Assembly (NCBI GenBank): GCA_027074135.1
Contig: JALTDM010000028.1
Span: 1-13,415 of the forward strand
Reading direction: 5' to 3'
Origin: Bacteroidales bacterium
GTDB lineage: Bacteria > Bacteroidota > Bacteroidia > Bacteroidales > JALTDM01
DNA: 13,415 bases
Shown here: piece after piece, positions 6,023 through 13,415 of the stretch
How positions within the stretch are numbered: position 1 is the first letter of the stretch
Layout: each line of letters opens with the position of its first letter
The notes under the pieces: model-generated
The model's database searches: none
Seen by the model: the letters and a program-made list of their open reading frames with translations, nothing else
Told to the model about the DNA's origin: nothing
Program-made: the position numbers and the translations under genes

Positions 6023-7864
6023 TTATTTTTTTAATAATGATTTAATGTGATCTACAATTTCTTGTACCGTAAATGGTAATCCTTGTACTTTATTATATTG
6101 TAGAGGATCAAATCCGGGGTATTTCATTCTTAGATAATTGGCAAATTGGCCCATGTTTAATTCGAATACGACTGATTGTTTATATTTTTTCAAAATTTCA
6201 CCTGTATTCTTAGGTAATGGGTTTATATATTTAAATTGTGTGTATGCTACATCAATTCCTTCGCGTTTAAGTTGATTAGCTGCTCTACGTATGTGTCCAT
6301 AAGTACTTCCCCAACCAATTATAAGTATTTCGGCATCATGATTACCTTCTACTTTTTGTTCTGGAATATCATTTGCTATTGCGTCAACTTTTGCCTGTCT
6401 TTCTTTAACCATTCTTTCGTGATTTTCCGGAACATATGAAACTGTTCCAGTTACAGCCATTTTTTCGAGACTACCTAATCTGTGTTGCAAGCCCGGAATT
6501 CCTACTTTTGCCCAACCTCTAATCATTTTTTCTTTGTCTATTCTTTCATATGGTTGATAAGGTGGTTCTGTAACTATTGGTGGTTTAATTTCAGGTATTG
6601 TATCTAAATCCGGAATTCTAAAAGGTTGTGTGCCGTTAGCAATGTAACTGTCTGTAAGCATTATTACCGGCGTCATGTGTTCTAATGCTATACGTGAAGC
6701 TTCGATAGCGGTGTGAAATGCATCGGCAGGACCTAATGCTGCAATTACTGCTAATGAAGATTCTCCGTTTCTTCCATATAATGCTTGAAATAAATCACCT
6801 TGTTCAGTTTTTGTCGGCAATCCGGTTGATGGACCTCCTCTTTGTACATCGACAATTACAAGAGGTAGTTCTGTAATTACGGCAAGACCTGCCGCTTCTG
6901 TTTTTAATGCAAGTCCCGGACCTGAAGTTGTAGTAATTGCTAAATCACCTGCAAAACTTGCTCCTATTGATGTTGATATTCCGGCAATTTCGTCTTCAGC
7001 TTGAAATGTTTTTACTCCCAAGTCCCGTCTTTTAGACAATTCTTGAAGGATATCGGTTGCCGGTGTGATAGGATATGAACCACAGAAAAGTTCAAGTCCT
7101 GCTTTTTGTGCTGCTGTAAGAAATCCCCATGCTGTTGCTGTATTGCCGTTAATATTTCTATAACGTCCCGACTCTATTTTAGCCGGTGCAACTTTGAATG
7201 AGAAAATAGCATGAGAGCTTTCCGCAAAATTAAAACCAGCTTTTAGTGCTTTTTCGTTTGCTTCTATAATAATTGGTTTACCGGCAAATTTCTTTTCAAA
7301 AAATTGGATGGTGTAATCTAATGGACGGCTAAACATAAAGTCAACCATTCCGAGTACAAACATATTTTTACTTCTTGTTACAGCTTTATTGTCAAGATTA
7401 AGATCTTTTAGGGCTTCTCTGGTTAATGAAGTTATTTTTACGGGGATTATATTGTAATCTTCAAGTCCGTCTTCTTTGAACGGATCGCTTGTTTTGTAAC
7501 CTGCTTTTTTTAGATTCTTATCTGTAAATGCATCTATATCAATTATAATTGTCGTTCCAGGCTTAAGATATTTAACACTTGCTTTTAAGGAAGCAGGGTT
7601 CATTGCCACAAGTAGATCTGCATAATCACCAGGTGTATTTACTTCGGTGTGTCCAAAGTGTACTGTAAAACCTGACACACCTCCAACAGTTCCTTGAGGT
7701 GCTCTAATTTCAGCAGGGTAATCCGGAAATGTTGCAATATCATTTCCGTAATGTGCAGACGCATCAGAAAAAAGTGTTCCGATTAGCTGCATACCGTCTC
7801 CGGAATCGCCAGCAAATCGTATTACAACGTCTTCTAATTCAGTTGGTTTGTGTTTTTCGTCCAT
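6023..7864 (-). CDS. korA: 2-oxoacid:ferredoxin oxidoreductase, alpha subunit with fused gamma domain
   Basis: A 613-residue protein. The N-terminal gamma (CoA-linked) domain spans about 12-210, with RFAGDSGDGMQLIG (16-29) and APQGTVGGVSGF (55-66). The alpha pyrimidine-binding domain (about 235-470) has GSYPITPATDIL (262-273), a TTTSGPGLALKTEAAGL block (311-327) and QRGGPSTGLPTKTEQGD (341-357). A C-terminal transketolase-like domain holds LIIGWGSTYGHIRRAA. With KorB it makes a two-subunit enzyme without an extra ferredoxin-like delta subunit, so a separate ferredoxin must accept the electrons. The frame stays open 37 codons further upstream, but that extension has no family similarity and overlaps the glycosyltransferase gene, so the ATG at 7864 (MDEKHKPTE) is chosen. 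It lies 59 bp after the glycosyltransferase stop. Only a weak promoter-like box (minus-strand TTTATTTG, 7886-7879) is visible, so read-through from nadK is possible. Confidence 0.93.
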   Translation of the reverse strand: MDEKHKPTELEDVVIRFAGDSGDGMQLIGTLFSDASAHYGNDIATFPDYPAEIRAPQGTVGGVSGFTVHFGHTEVNTPGDYADLLVAMNPASLKASVKYLKPGTTIIIDIDAFTDKNLKKAGYKTSDPFKEDGLEDYNIIPVKITSLTREALKDLNLDNKAVTRSKNMFVLGMVDFMFSRPLDYTIQFFEKKFAGKPIIIEANEKALKAGFNFAESSHAIFSFKVAPAKIESGRYRNINGNTATAWGFLTAAQKAGLELFCGSYPITPATDILQELSKRRDLGVKTFQAEDEIAGISTSIGASFAGDLAITTTSGPGLALKTEAAGLAVITELPLVIVDVQRGGPSTGLPTKTEQGDLFQALYGRNGESSLAVIAALGPADAFHTAIEASRIALEHMTPVIMLTDSYIANGTQPFRIPDLDTIPEIKPPIVTEPPYQPYERIDKEKMIRGWAKVGIPGLQHRLGSLEKMAVTGTVSYVPENHERMVKERQAKVDAIANDIPEQKVEGNHDAEILIIGWGSTYGHIRRAANQLKREGIDVAYTQFKYINPLPKNTGEILKKYKQSVVFELNMGQFANYLRMKYPGFDPLQYNKVQGLPFTVQEIVDHIKSLLKK

Positions 7865-7923
7865 TTTGTTATTTTTTTCAAATAAATGATTAATATCAGT
7901 TTGCAATATTACAATTTTTTTTA

Positions 7924-9045
7924 TTACAAAACTTTGTTTATTGATTTCCAAAGCAAATTTGCAGATTTTTCCCATGAAAAATTTTTACTCCTTTCCAATC
8001 CGAGTTTTATCAGTTTATCTCTCAAAATGTTATCTGAAAATATTTTTCCCATTGCAAGTGCTATTTCGTCAGACTTGTAAGGATTAACTGTTATCGCAGC
8101 ATTACCTGCTACTTCGGGCATGCTTGTGACATTGCTTGTAATTACAGGTGTGCCGCACTTCATTGCTTCTACTATTGGTATGCCAAAGCCTTCAAAGAAG
8201 GAAACATATAGCAAAGCAGTAGCTGAAGCCAATAATTTATGCAAAGTTGAGGTGTCTATATGCCCCAAAAAAATTACATCTTTTTTGTGTGGTGAGCTGT
8301 TTAAAATTTTGTTTACCGTAGCTGATTTGAACATAACGGAGCCAACAATAACAAATTTTATATTTGCTCTTGTTTTTTCTTTGAATTTGTAGAATGCTTC
8401 AAGTGTGTTTCCAAGATTTTTGCGGGGATGTATGCTGCTGACAAATATGAAAAAGTCTTTTTCGTTTGCGTATTTATTTTTTACTTCTTGTTGTTCTTTT
8501 TCGGGTATGGGGCTGTAAATTTCATTTGCACCGTTGAAAACCACATCTATTTTTTCTAACGGGATGTTGTAGGTTTTGTGCAGGTCTTGCTTGGTATATT
8601 CCGAAACTGTTGCTATTCTGCTTGCTTTTTGGGCGTATTGCGGAAAGCATTTTCTGTAATGTTTAAGGGCATACTTGGGAAGGAATTCGGGAAAATGCTC
8701 AAAATTTAAGTCGTGTATTACGGTGTGAACGGGTATATCGGTTTTTATCGGCAGCCAACCATCCGGGGAGAAAAAAACATCTGCTTTTATCTTTTTAAGT
8801 ACGTGTGGCAAAACTTTTCTGAAGTAAAACTCTGTAAGAAAAGGATGCCGAGTGGGTGGAAAAAGCTTTAAGGGAGTTATATTGTCTGAAAAAATAAATT
8901 CATCGGAGAATTGACGGTCGAATAAAAAGAAAAATTCGTGTTCAGGGTGGGATTGGGTTATTCTTTTAAGTGTTTCGTAGGTAAACCAGCCTATTCCTTC
9001 CAATTTGTTTTTTATCAGAAGTCTTGTGTTAACAGCAATTTTCAT
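7924..9045 (-). CDS. Glycosyltransferase, GT4 family, GT-B fold
   Basis: A 373-residue retaining-type glycosyltransferase. The N-terminal acceptor domain starts MKIAVNTRLL with a Gly-rich loop (EGIGWFTYE, 16-24) and has VIHDLNFEHFPE (109-120) and IATVSEYTKQDL (144-155). The C-terminal nucleotide-sugar domain has SSIHPRKNLGNTLEAF (203-218), which carries the usual donor-phosphate Arg/Lys pair (Arg208, Lys209), and the EX7E signature EGFGIPIVE (285-293). Such enzymes add a sugar from a nucleotide donor to a lipid-linked or surface glycan at the cytoplasmic face. No signal peptide or membrane helix is seen. Its ATG overlaps the nadK stop by one base (TAATG), so it is translated from the nadK message. 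Acceptor and donor cannot be told from sequence. It might work with the initiating transferase in this window, but they are in different transcription units. Confidence 0.92.
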   Translation of the reverse strand: MKIAVNTRLLIKNKLEGIGWFTYETLKRITQSHPEHEFFFLFDRQFSDEFIFSDNITPLKLFPPTRHPFLTEFYFRKVLPHVLKKIKADVFFSPDGWLPIKTDIPVHTVIHDLNFEHFPEFLPKYALKHYRKCFPQYAQKASRIATVSEYTKQDLHKTYNIPLEKIDVVFNGANEIYSPIPEKEQQEVKNKYANEKDFFIFVSSIHPRKNLGNTLEAFYKFKEKTRANIKFVIVGSVMFKSATVNKILNSSPHKKDVIFLGHIDTSTLHKLLASATALLYVSFFEGFGIPIVEAMKCGTPVITSNVTSMPEVAGNAAITVNPYKSDEIALAMGKIFSDNILRDKLIKLGLERSKNFSWEKSANLLWKSINKVL

Positions 9046-9932
9046 TAGTTTCTTTTGTCAAGTCCCCACATTAGTTTATTTCGGATTGTTCTGTAAAAAC
9101 TGCTGCCGGGCAGTTTAATCATTGATATTTCGTAGTCTGCTTTTTTTATTATGAATTCGGTATCATTATCAAATACTTCTGATCTGTAATCCAAGGTTAC
9201 TAAAAAATTACCGCTGCGGCTGTTTACTTTGAAATGTAATTCTACATTGTCGGGCATTACCAATGGTCTGACAGTAAGGTTGTGTGGAGCTATTGGAGAG
9301 ATTATTATGTTTTGTGATTGTGGTACAACGATAGGACCGCCTACACTTAATGAGTATGCGGTAGAACCTGTAGGTGTGGAAATTATAAGACCGTCTGCCC
9401 AGTATGTATTGAGGTATTCATCATTTACATAAGTTGTAATGGAAATCATTGAAGCAGTATCTTTTTTATGAATAGTTATTTCATTAAGTGCGTAAGGGAA
9501 GTCATAATGTTTGTTTTTTTGATTTAAAACTTCTAATTGTAACAAAACCCTTTTTTCAATACGGTAATCCTTTTCGGCTAAACAATTTAAAGCCCGTTCT
9601 ACTTCTACCTTTGAAACATTAGCAAGAAAGCCGAGTCTGCCGCGATTAATTCCTAAAACGGGTATCCCTTTATTTTTGATAAATGTAATTGTTTCCAAAA
9701 TTGTACCGTCTCCGCCTATACTCAACATTACATCGAGAGTCGAGGGAACTTCTTCGTGTGTGGAAAACAATTTTGTGTGTGGAATGCTTATATCAAAAGA
9801 ATTTATCAAAAAGTCGTAAAACGGCTTATAAATATAAACTTTCTCTACATGTTTTTCTATAAAGTCTATTATGTTGTAAATGAATTCTACTTCTTTGTCA
9901 CGAAACGGGTACCCGAAAATTCCTAATTTCAT
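9045..9932 (-). CDS. nadK: NAD kinase
   Basis: A 295-residue ATP/polyphosphate NAD kinase, which phosphorylates NAD to NADP in the cytoplasm. All signatures are present: SIGGDGTILET (71-81, with Asp75 as the usual catalytic acid), INRGRLGFLA (95-104), ALNEITIHK (148-156, the NAD-binding Asn-Glu) and the long conserved DGLIISTPTGSTAYSLS block (180-196) followed by GGP. The C-terminal end, NKLMWGLDKRN, matches the ending common in Bacteroidota NadK. The length is normal and the ATG at 9932 fits the family start. A TAnnTTTG box lies 30 bp upstream. It overlaps the downstream glycosyltransferase start by one base, giving a two-gene unit that may continue into korAB. Confidence 0.97.
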   Translation of the reverse strand: MKLGIFGYPFRDKEVEFIYNIIDFIEKHVEKVYIYKPFYDFLINSFDISIPHTKLFSTHEEVPSTLDVMLSIGGDGTILETITFIKNKGIPVLGINRGRLGFLANVSKVEVERALNCLAEKDYRIEKRVLLQLEVLNQKNKHYDFPYALNEITIHKKDTASMISITTYVNDEYLNTYWADGLIISTPTGSTAYSLSVGGPIVVPQSQNIIISPIAPHNLTVRPLVMPDNVELHFKVNSRSGNFLVTLDYRSEVFDNDTEFIIKKADYEISMIKLPGSSFYRTIRNKLMWGLDKRN

Positions 9933-9961
9933 ACCGAAAGTTGTATGTTAGTAATCAGAGA

Positions 9962-9969
9962 CAAATATA
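9962..9969 (-). promoter_or_regulatory. Candidate -7 box for nadK
   Basis: Minus-strand TATATTTG is an exact TAnnTTTG match, 30 bp upstream of the nadK ATG, in the 58-bp gap after the YwqK-repeat gene. The predicted leader is about 24 nt. No good -33 element is seen. No convincing terminator hairpin separates it from the upstream gene, so read-through could also feed nadK. Confidence 0.5.
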
Positions 9970-9990
9970 AATTAAATTTTTGCAATATGG

Positions 9991-11634
9991 CTAATTATCT
10001 GTAATTGTGCTTGCAGGCTTTACTTTTTGTGTTTTTTTGACATCTCTTAAGATTACTTGTGGATTTTTCAGTTTTTTTGGCCATTTGAATCTTCTGCCGT
10101 TTATTTTTACAAGTTTTCCATTTCTGTATGTTTCTATCATATCAAGTTCATTATCTTCGGTATAGTATTGCCAGTTGCCGTGCGGTATGCCCATTTTATA
10201 TTCTTCTATTCTGCGGATTTTCCCATTATTGAAATAGTAATAAACTTTGCCGTGAGGAACTCCTTGTATGTAATTTGCTTTGTAAATTGTTTTGTTGTTT
10301 TCGAGCAATTTTCTGGTCCACAATCCTTCTTTTAGCCCGTCTTTATAAGGTCCGGTTTCCCATTTGTCTTGATAAATAAATTTCCAAGTGCTGTCACGTT
10401 CTCCATCTGTGAAAAATCCCCAAACCAATGTGTCGCCTTTATATGAAAATAAATAATACGGTCCGTCATATCTGCCTTTGTAGTAGGTCTCATATTTTAG
10501 CAAAGTACCGTTATGGTCGTAATATTTCCAAGTTTTATGTGGTTTACCTTTATAATAATAACCTGTTTGTTCTGTTTTACCGTTTTTGTAATAAAATTTC
10601 CACAGTCCTGTTCTTTTACCTTTTTTATATTTTCCTTTAGCTTTTAGTTCTCCTGTCTGATAAAACTCTTCCCAAACCCCTGATTTTCTGCCGTTCTTGT
10701 CAAACATTCCTTCACTTTTAAGGTATCCGTTATCGTCATAAATTTTTACTATTGTAACATTCCCTGCTTCATCATATTCTTTGTGAACACCAACAGGTAT
10801 AGTATCATGCTTGTAAAAACCGCTGTGTTTTAACCTTCCACTTGGGTAGAAAGTTTGTTTTTGTGTGATTTCGCGTACAGAATTTTTATTTACTTTTTCG
10901 GGTTTACCATATTTGTACATAAGTACGGTTATCAATTTGCCATTGGGAGCATACTCTTTATATAGTCCGTTTAGTTGTCCGTGTATATAATACATTTCAC
11001 GTTTAAGTTTCCCGTTGGGATAGAATTCTTTCCACACACCGTGTTTTTTCCCGTTTTTGTCGTAGCGGTTTATTTTTTCGCTAAAAACAAGAAATCCGTT
11101 TTTGTATTCATACAGGGTAGTTATTAGTGTATCGTTTGATATTTCAAAGGCATATCCGTTTTTCACATCATTTTTGTAATTTATTATAAGATGTAATCTG
11201 TTTTTTTGGTAGTAATAAGCTTTACCTTCTCTTTTATCGTTTAAATAAAGTTCTTTTGAAACCATTTCTTTTTTTACGAGTTGACCACTATCGTTATATT
11301 CGTAATTGTATTTTATATCATAACCATTTTTTTTGCCATAGCGGTAATTTATTATTTCAAGAGTGTCACCTTTTTCGTTAAAGAAGATCCATGTGGAATC
11401 TAGTAATGTATTTTTTCTGTTACCTTCAGATTTTAATGTTCCATCAGGATAGAATGTTTTCCAAAATCCGTCAGGTTGACCGTTTTTCATGTATCCTTTG
11501 CTGGATATTTTGCCATTAGGGTAGTAAAAAATATTATAACCATTGGATTTAACTTTATTTTTTTGTGAGAAAGCTATAATTGGAAAGATAATAAAGATAA
11601 TACTTAAAAATATTTTTTTAATAAAAACCCACAT
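9991..11634 (-). CDS. Secreted YwqK/MORN-like repeat protein
   Basis: A 547-residue protein built almost wholly of about 18 tandem units of roughly 23 residues with the pattern G-x-W-K-x-[FY]-[YF]-x-[ND]-G-x-[LK]-x-x-x-x-x-Y-x-x-G-[KQ]-x-[HND], as in GVWKEFYPNGKLK and GLWKFYYKNGKTE. This is the YwqK/MORN-variant repeat, known in Bacteroidota as long beta-rich secreted or envelope proteins of unclear role. The N-terminus is a clean signal peptide (hydrophobic 8-22, predicted cut AFS|Q at 23/24), so it is exported. No lipobox or T9SS C-terminal domain is visible, and the tail (about 515-547) is Lys/Arg-rich. ATG 11634 is preferred over a TTG eight codons earlier because it fits the signal peptide and lies downstream of the promoter box. 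Several repeats are degenerate (about 3-6 and 14-16). Databases often label the family an antitoxin, but nothing here supports that. Confidence 0.88.
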   Translation of the reverse strand: MWVFIKKIFLSIIFIIFPIIAFSQKNKVKSNGYNIFYYPNGKISSKGYMKNGQPDGFWKTFYPDGTLKSEGNRKNTLLDSTWIFFNEKGDTLEIINYRYGKKNGYDIKYNYEYNDSGQLVKKEMVSKELYLNDKREGKAYYYQKNRLHLIINYKNDVKNGYAFEISNDTLITTLYEYKNGFLVFSEKINRYDKNGKKHGVWKEFYPNGKLKREMYYIHGQLNGLYKEYAPNGKLITVLMYKYGKPEKVNKNSVREITQKQTFYPSGRLKHSGFYKHDTIPVGVHKEYDEAGNVTIVKIYDDNGYLKSEGMFDKNGRKSGVWEEFYQTGELKAKGKYKKGKRTGLWKFYYKNGKTEQTGYYYKGKPHKTWKYYDHNGTLLKYETYYKGRYDGPYYLFSYKGDTLVWGFFTDGERDSTWKFIYQDKWETGPYKDGLKEGLWTRKLLENNKTIYKANYIQGVPHGKVYYYFNNGKIRRIEEYKMGIPHGNWQYYTEDNELDMIETYRNGKLVKINGRRFKWPKKLKNPQVILRDVKKTQKVKPASTITDN

Positions 11635-11655
11635 GTTTAATAATGTTTGAAGTAG

Positions 11656-11663
11656 CAAAGGTA
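11656..11663 (-). promoter_or_regulatory. Candidate -7 box for the YwqK-repeat gene
   Basis: Minus-strand TACCTTTG is an exact TAnnTTTG match, 22 bp upstream of the ATG and downstream of the previous gene's terminator. TTTC lies 19 bp further upstream, one base off the -33 TTTG. The leader would be very short, about 15 nt. Confidence 0.55.
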
Positions 11664-11684
11664 AGTATTTTTACAAATAAAAAG

Positions 11685-11708
11685 AAAGGAGAGCAAGTGC
11701 TCTCCTTT
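11685..11708 (-). terminator. Intrinsic terminator of the surface-protein gene
   Basis: A perfect 10-bp stem (AAAGGAGAGC / GCTCTCCTTT) with a 4-nt loop. On the minus strand it is followed by CTTTTTATTT, and it starts 8 nt after the stop of the surface-protein gene. It separates that gene from the YwqK-repeat gene. On the plus strand no T run follows. Confidence 0.9.
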
Positions 11709-11716
11709 AATAAATG

Positions 11717-13415
11717 TTATCTAATGACTGTTACCGTTCCACTCCTTCTTTTCTTTTCTCCCATTGCATTTTTAAATTCAATTAACCATACATAAACTCC
11801 GGCTGGAACATAATTACCTGTGTTATTAAATCTACCATTCCAGCCTCCTTCTACTTCATAACGTTGGTCTGTGCCGGCCGGTTTTACATCCGATTCGTAA
11901 ATTAATTCTCCCCATCTGTCATAAATATACATATGGTATCCTTTATCAGATATACCTATGCCTTTAGGATAAAAATATTCATTACCGTATCCGCTGCCGG
12001 GAGTAAAAGCCGTTGGCGGATAGAATGTTGTTTCAGGATAAATTTGAATTTTTGTCCAAGCAGTATCTTTACACCCTTTGTCACTTACAACAATTAATGA
12101 AACAAGATAATCTCCAGGACGTGAATATGAATGGAACGGGTTTCTCATTGTAGACATAGTACTATCTCCAAAATTCCAAGACCAAATAACTATATCTCCT
12201 TCAGAATAATCAGTAAAGTTAATATCTGCGCTAAATACTCCTGTAGCTGTTGGATTTGCTGCAAAATTAGCCATAGGTGTAGGATATACTGTAACTAGAT
12301 TGTTTAACACGGTGTCATGACTACATCCGTAATCTGATGTTAAAGTTAATGATACATTATATGTGCCGTCATAATTGTATATATGTATAGGAGTACTATC
12401 ATTTGAGAAATTACTTGACGGAGGTGAATTGTAATCTCCAAAATCCCAACTGTAAGAAATAGTATTTCCAGAGTCAGGATTCCAAATTTGAGGACTAAAA
12501 TTAACTCTCAATGGTTGGCAACCATTAGCCTTATCTAAATCTATTAGTTTTGGATATTGATGAACGTTTACGTAGATACTATCACTGGCCGGTGGAGTTC
12601 CACAGTTGTCATAAACACTTACTGTAAAGTATCTTGAACTATTAGGGAATACATCAATATTGTCTCCTTCATCTCCCGAATCCCAAATATATGAGTAAGG
12701 TCCGCCGTTTCCTCCGTTACCGATAGCAAGCAATGTTGCTGCATCTCCTTCACAAATATCCGTTTCGCCTGAAACACTTACATCAAGTGGTGGATATACT
12801 TGGATAGATATAGCTGCTTGAGTTAGAGACATACAACCATTTGAGTCCATGGCAGACACATAAAATGTTATACTGCTATCAACAGTAACTTGTTGTGTGC
12901 TTGTGCTATCAAATGAAGAATCACTCCAGATATATGTATATGGTGCACTTCCTCCATTTGCAACTGCATAAATATTAACTTGTTGTCCTATACATACGGG
13001 AGCTTGAGGTCCATATCCATAAACTTCAACAGGATCAGGTTCGTTTATTTGGAATACATAAAAATCTGTACATCCATTGGCATCTACTAAAGTTACAGTG
13101 TGAGTGCCTGCACTTAAGCCTGTTGCAATTGAGTCGTGACTGGGTGAGGATGACCATTGATAAGTGAATGGTTGTGTTCCGTAATAATCATGTACGACTT
13201 CTGCACTGCCATCATTGCCACCATAACAACTTACATCATGCGTGATTATATCTTCAATATGTGGAGGAGGAATATTCAATACCGCTATAGAATCTATAGT
13301 ACTGCAACCATTGACATCAAATACTTGTATGTAGTAATATCCTGTTGCAATATTGGTAATAGAACTATCGTTACAACCGGAGCTGCATGGAGACCAGTTC
13401 CAAGAATAAGGTGCT
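11717..13415 (-). CDS. T9SS-exported SprB/PKD-repeat surface protein, C-terminal part (start outside window)
   Basis: 565 residues are visible. The frame has no stop up to the right edge, so the gene is cut and the TTG at 13279 is not its start. Visible order (1 = first residue at the edge): an SprB-like repeat (1-45: PYSWNWSPCSSGC, then TGYYYIQVFDVNGCS), a second SprB repeat (about 56-120: TYQWSSS, SAGTHTVTLVDANGC), two further Ig/SprB-like repeats (about 125-205 and 207-285, with YTYIWSD and YSYIWDSG), and two PKD domains (about 288-378 with YSWDFGD, 380-460 with WSWNFGD and PGDYLVSLIVVSDKGC). The gliding-motility-associated C-terminal domain follows (about 461-565: TAFTPGSG, YIYDRWGELIYES, GGWNGRFNN, PAGVYVWLIEFKN). 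That last domain is the type B signal for secretion and anchoring by the type IX system. The likely role is a surface adhesin or structural protein, and the ligand is unknown. Confidence 0.93.
   Translation of the reverse strand, partial: APYSWNWSPCSSGCNDSSITNIATGYYYIQVFDVNGCSTIDSIAVLNIPPPHIEDIITHDVSCYGGNDGSAEVVHDYYGTQPFTYQWSSSPSHDSIATGLSAGTHTVTLVDANGCTDFYVFQINEPDPVEVYGYGPQAPVCIGQQVNIYAVANGGSAPYTYIWSDSSFDSTSTQQVTVDSSITFYVSAMDSNGCMSLTQAAISIQVYPPLDVSVSGETDICEGDAATLLAIGNGGNGGPYSYIWDSGDEGDNIDVFPNSSRYFTVSVYDNCGTPPASDSIYVNVHQYPKLIDLDKANGCQPLRVNFSPQIWNPDSGNTISYSWDFGDYNSPPSSNFSNDSTPIHIYNYDGTYNVSLTLTSDYGCSHDTVLNNLVTVYPTPMANFAANPTATGVFSADINFTDYSEGDIVIWSWNFGDSTMSTMRNPFHSYSRPGDYLVSLIVVSDKGCKDTAWTKIQIYPETTFYPPTAFTPGSGYGNEYFYPKGIGISDKGYHMYIYDRWGELIYESDVKPAGTDQRYEVEGGWNGRFNNTGNYVPAGVYVWLIEFKNAMGEKKRRSGTVTVIR

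Noticed and set aside
7865..7975. 37-codon N-terminal extension of korA
   Set aside because: It overlaps the glycosyltransferase 3' end, has no similarity to the gamma domain, and the ATG at 7864 fits the family start.
9991..11634. Antitoxin of a toxin-antitoxin system (the common YwqK label)
   Set aside because: No toxin gene is adjacent, the product has a signal peptide and is far longer than an antitoxin. The label comes from a name transfer.
11635..11658. TTG start eight codons before the chosen YwqK-protein start
   Set aside because: It lies on the -7 promoter box and would put extra residues before a normal signal peptide.
13277..13279. TTG as the start of the surface-protein gene
   Set aside because: The same frame continues without stop to the window edge and codes for another SprB-like repeat, so the gene is truncated by the window.
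11717..13415. CRISPR or DNA-level tandem repeat at the right edge
   Set aside because: The repetition is at protein-domain level with diverged DNA. There are no identical short repeats with regular spacers.
1..13415. Defence system, prophage, insertion sequence or integron
   Set aside because: No nuclease, integrase, transposase, toxin or phage-like gene and no terminal inverted repeats were seen. All genes are metabolic, envelope or export related.

Overview
The window looks like AT-rich chromosomal DNA from a member of the Bacteroidota. Three things point there. The first is a secreted repeat protein ending in the gliding-motility-associated (type B, T9SS) C-terminal domain. The second is the hemD-rnpA pairing, instead of the rpmH-rnpA pairing usual elsewhere. 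The third is a set of TAnnTTTG boxes, the Bacteroidota -7 promoter element, just upstream of several starts, with no strong Shine-Dalgarno sequences. I cannot name a genus. The korAB genes and YwqK/SprB repeat proteins would fit an anaerobic or facultative Bacteroidales-like lineage, but that is inference.

Layout. At the left edge the plus strand carries the tail of a probable uroporphyrinogen-III synthase gene (hemD) and then rnpA. Everything else is on the minus strand, so it reads from right to left. (1) A T9SS-exported SprB/PKD-repeat surface protein, cut by the right edge of the window and closed by a strong terminator. (2) A secreted protein of about 18 YwqK/MORN-like repeats with its own promoter box. 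(3) nadK, overlapping by one base a GT4 glycosyltransferase. (4) korA-korB, a two-subunit 2-oxoacid:ferredoxin oxidoreductase, closed by a symmetric terminator. (5) A four-gene run: a Gfo/Idh/MocA sugar-nucleotide dehydrogenase (GnnA-like), a lipoprotein of unknown function, a polyprenyl-phosphate sugar-1-phosphate transferase that starts glycan synthesis, and proline dehydrogenase. The last gene converges on rnpA and overlaps it by 14 bp, and its apparent terminator hairpin lies inside the rnpA coding region.

How the parts relate. The dehydrogenase, lipoprotein and initiating transferase plausibly serve the envelope (modified amino sugar, outer-membrane lipoprotein, lipid-linked glycan start). 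The two repeat proteins are export or surface products. nadK, korAB and proline dehydrogenase are core redox metabolism. I see no tRNA, rRNA, CRISPR array, insertion sequence, prophage or defence module, and no gene-free gap over 150 bp. I found no convincing new multi-gene system. The items most worth a second look are the terminator coded inside rnpA, the unrecognised lipoprotein within a glycan operon, and the two repeat proteins.
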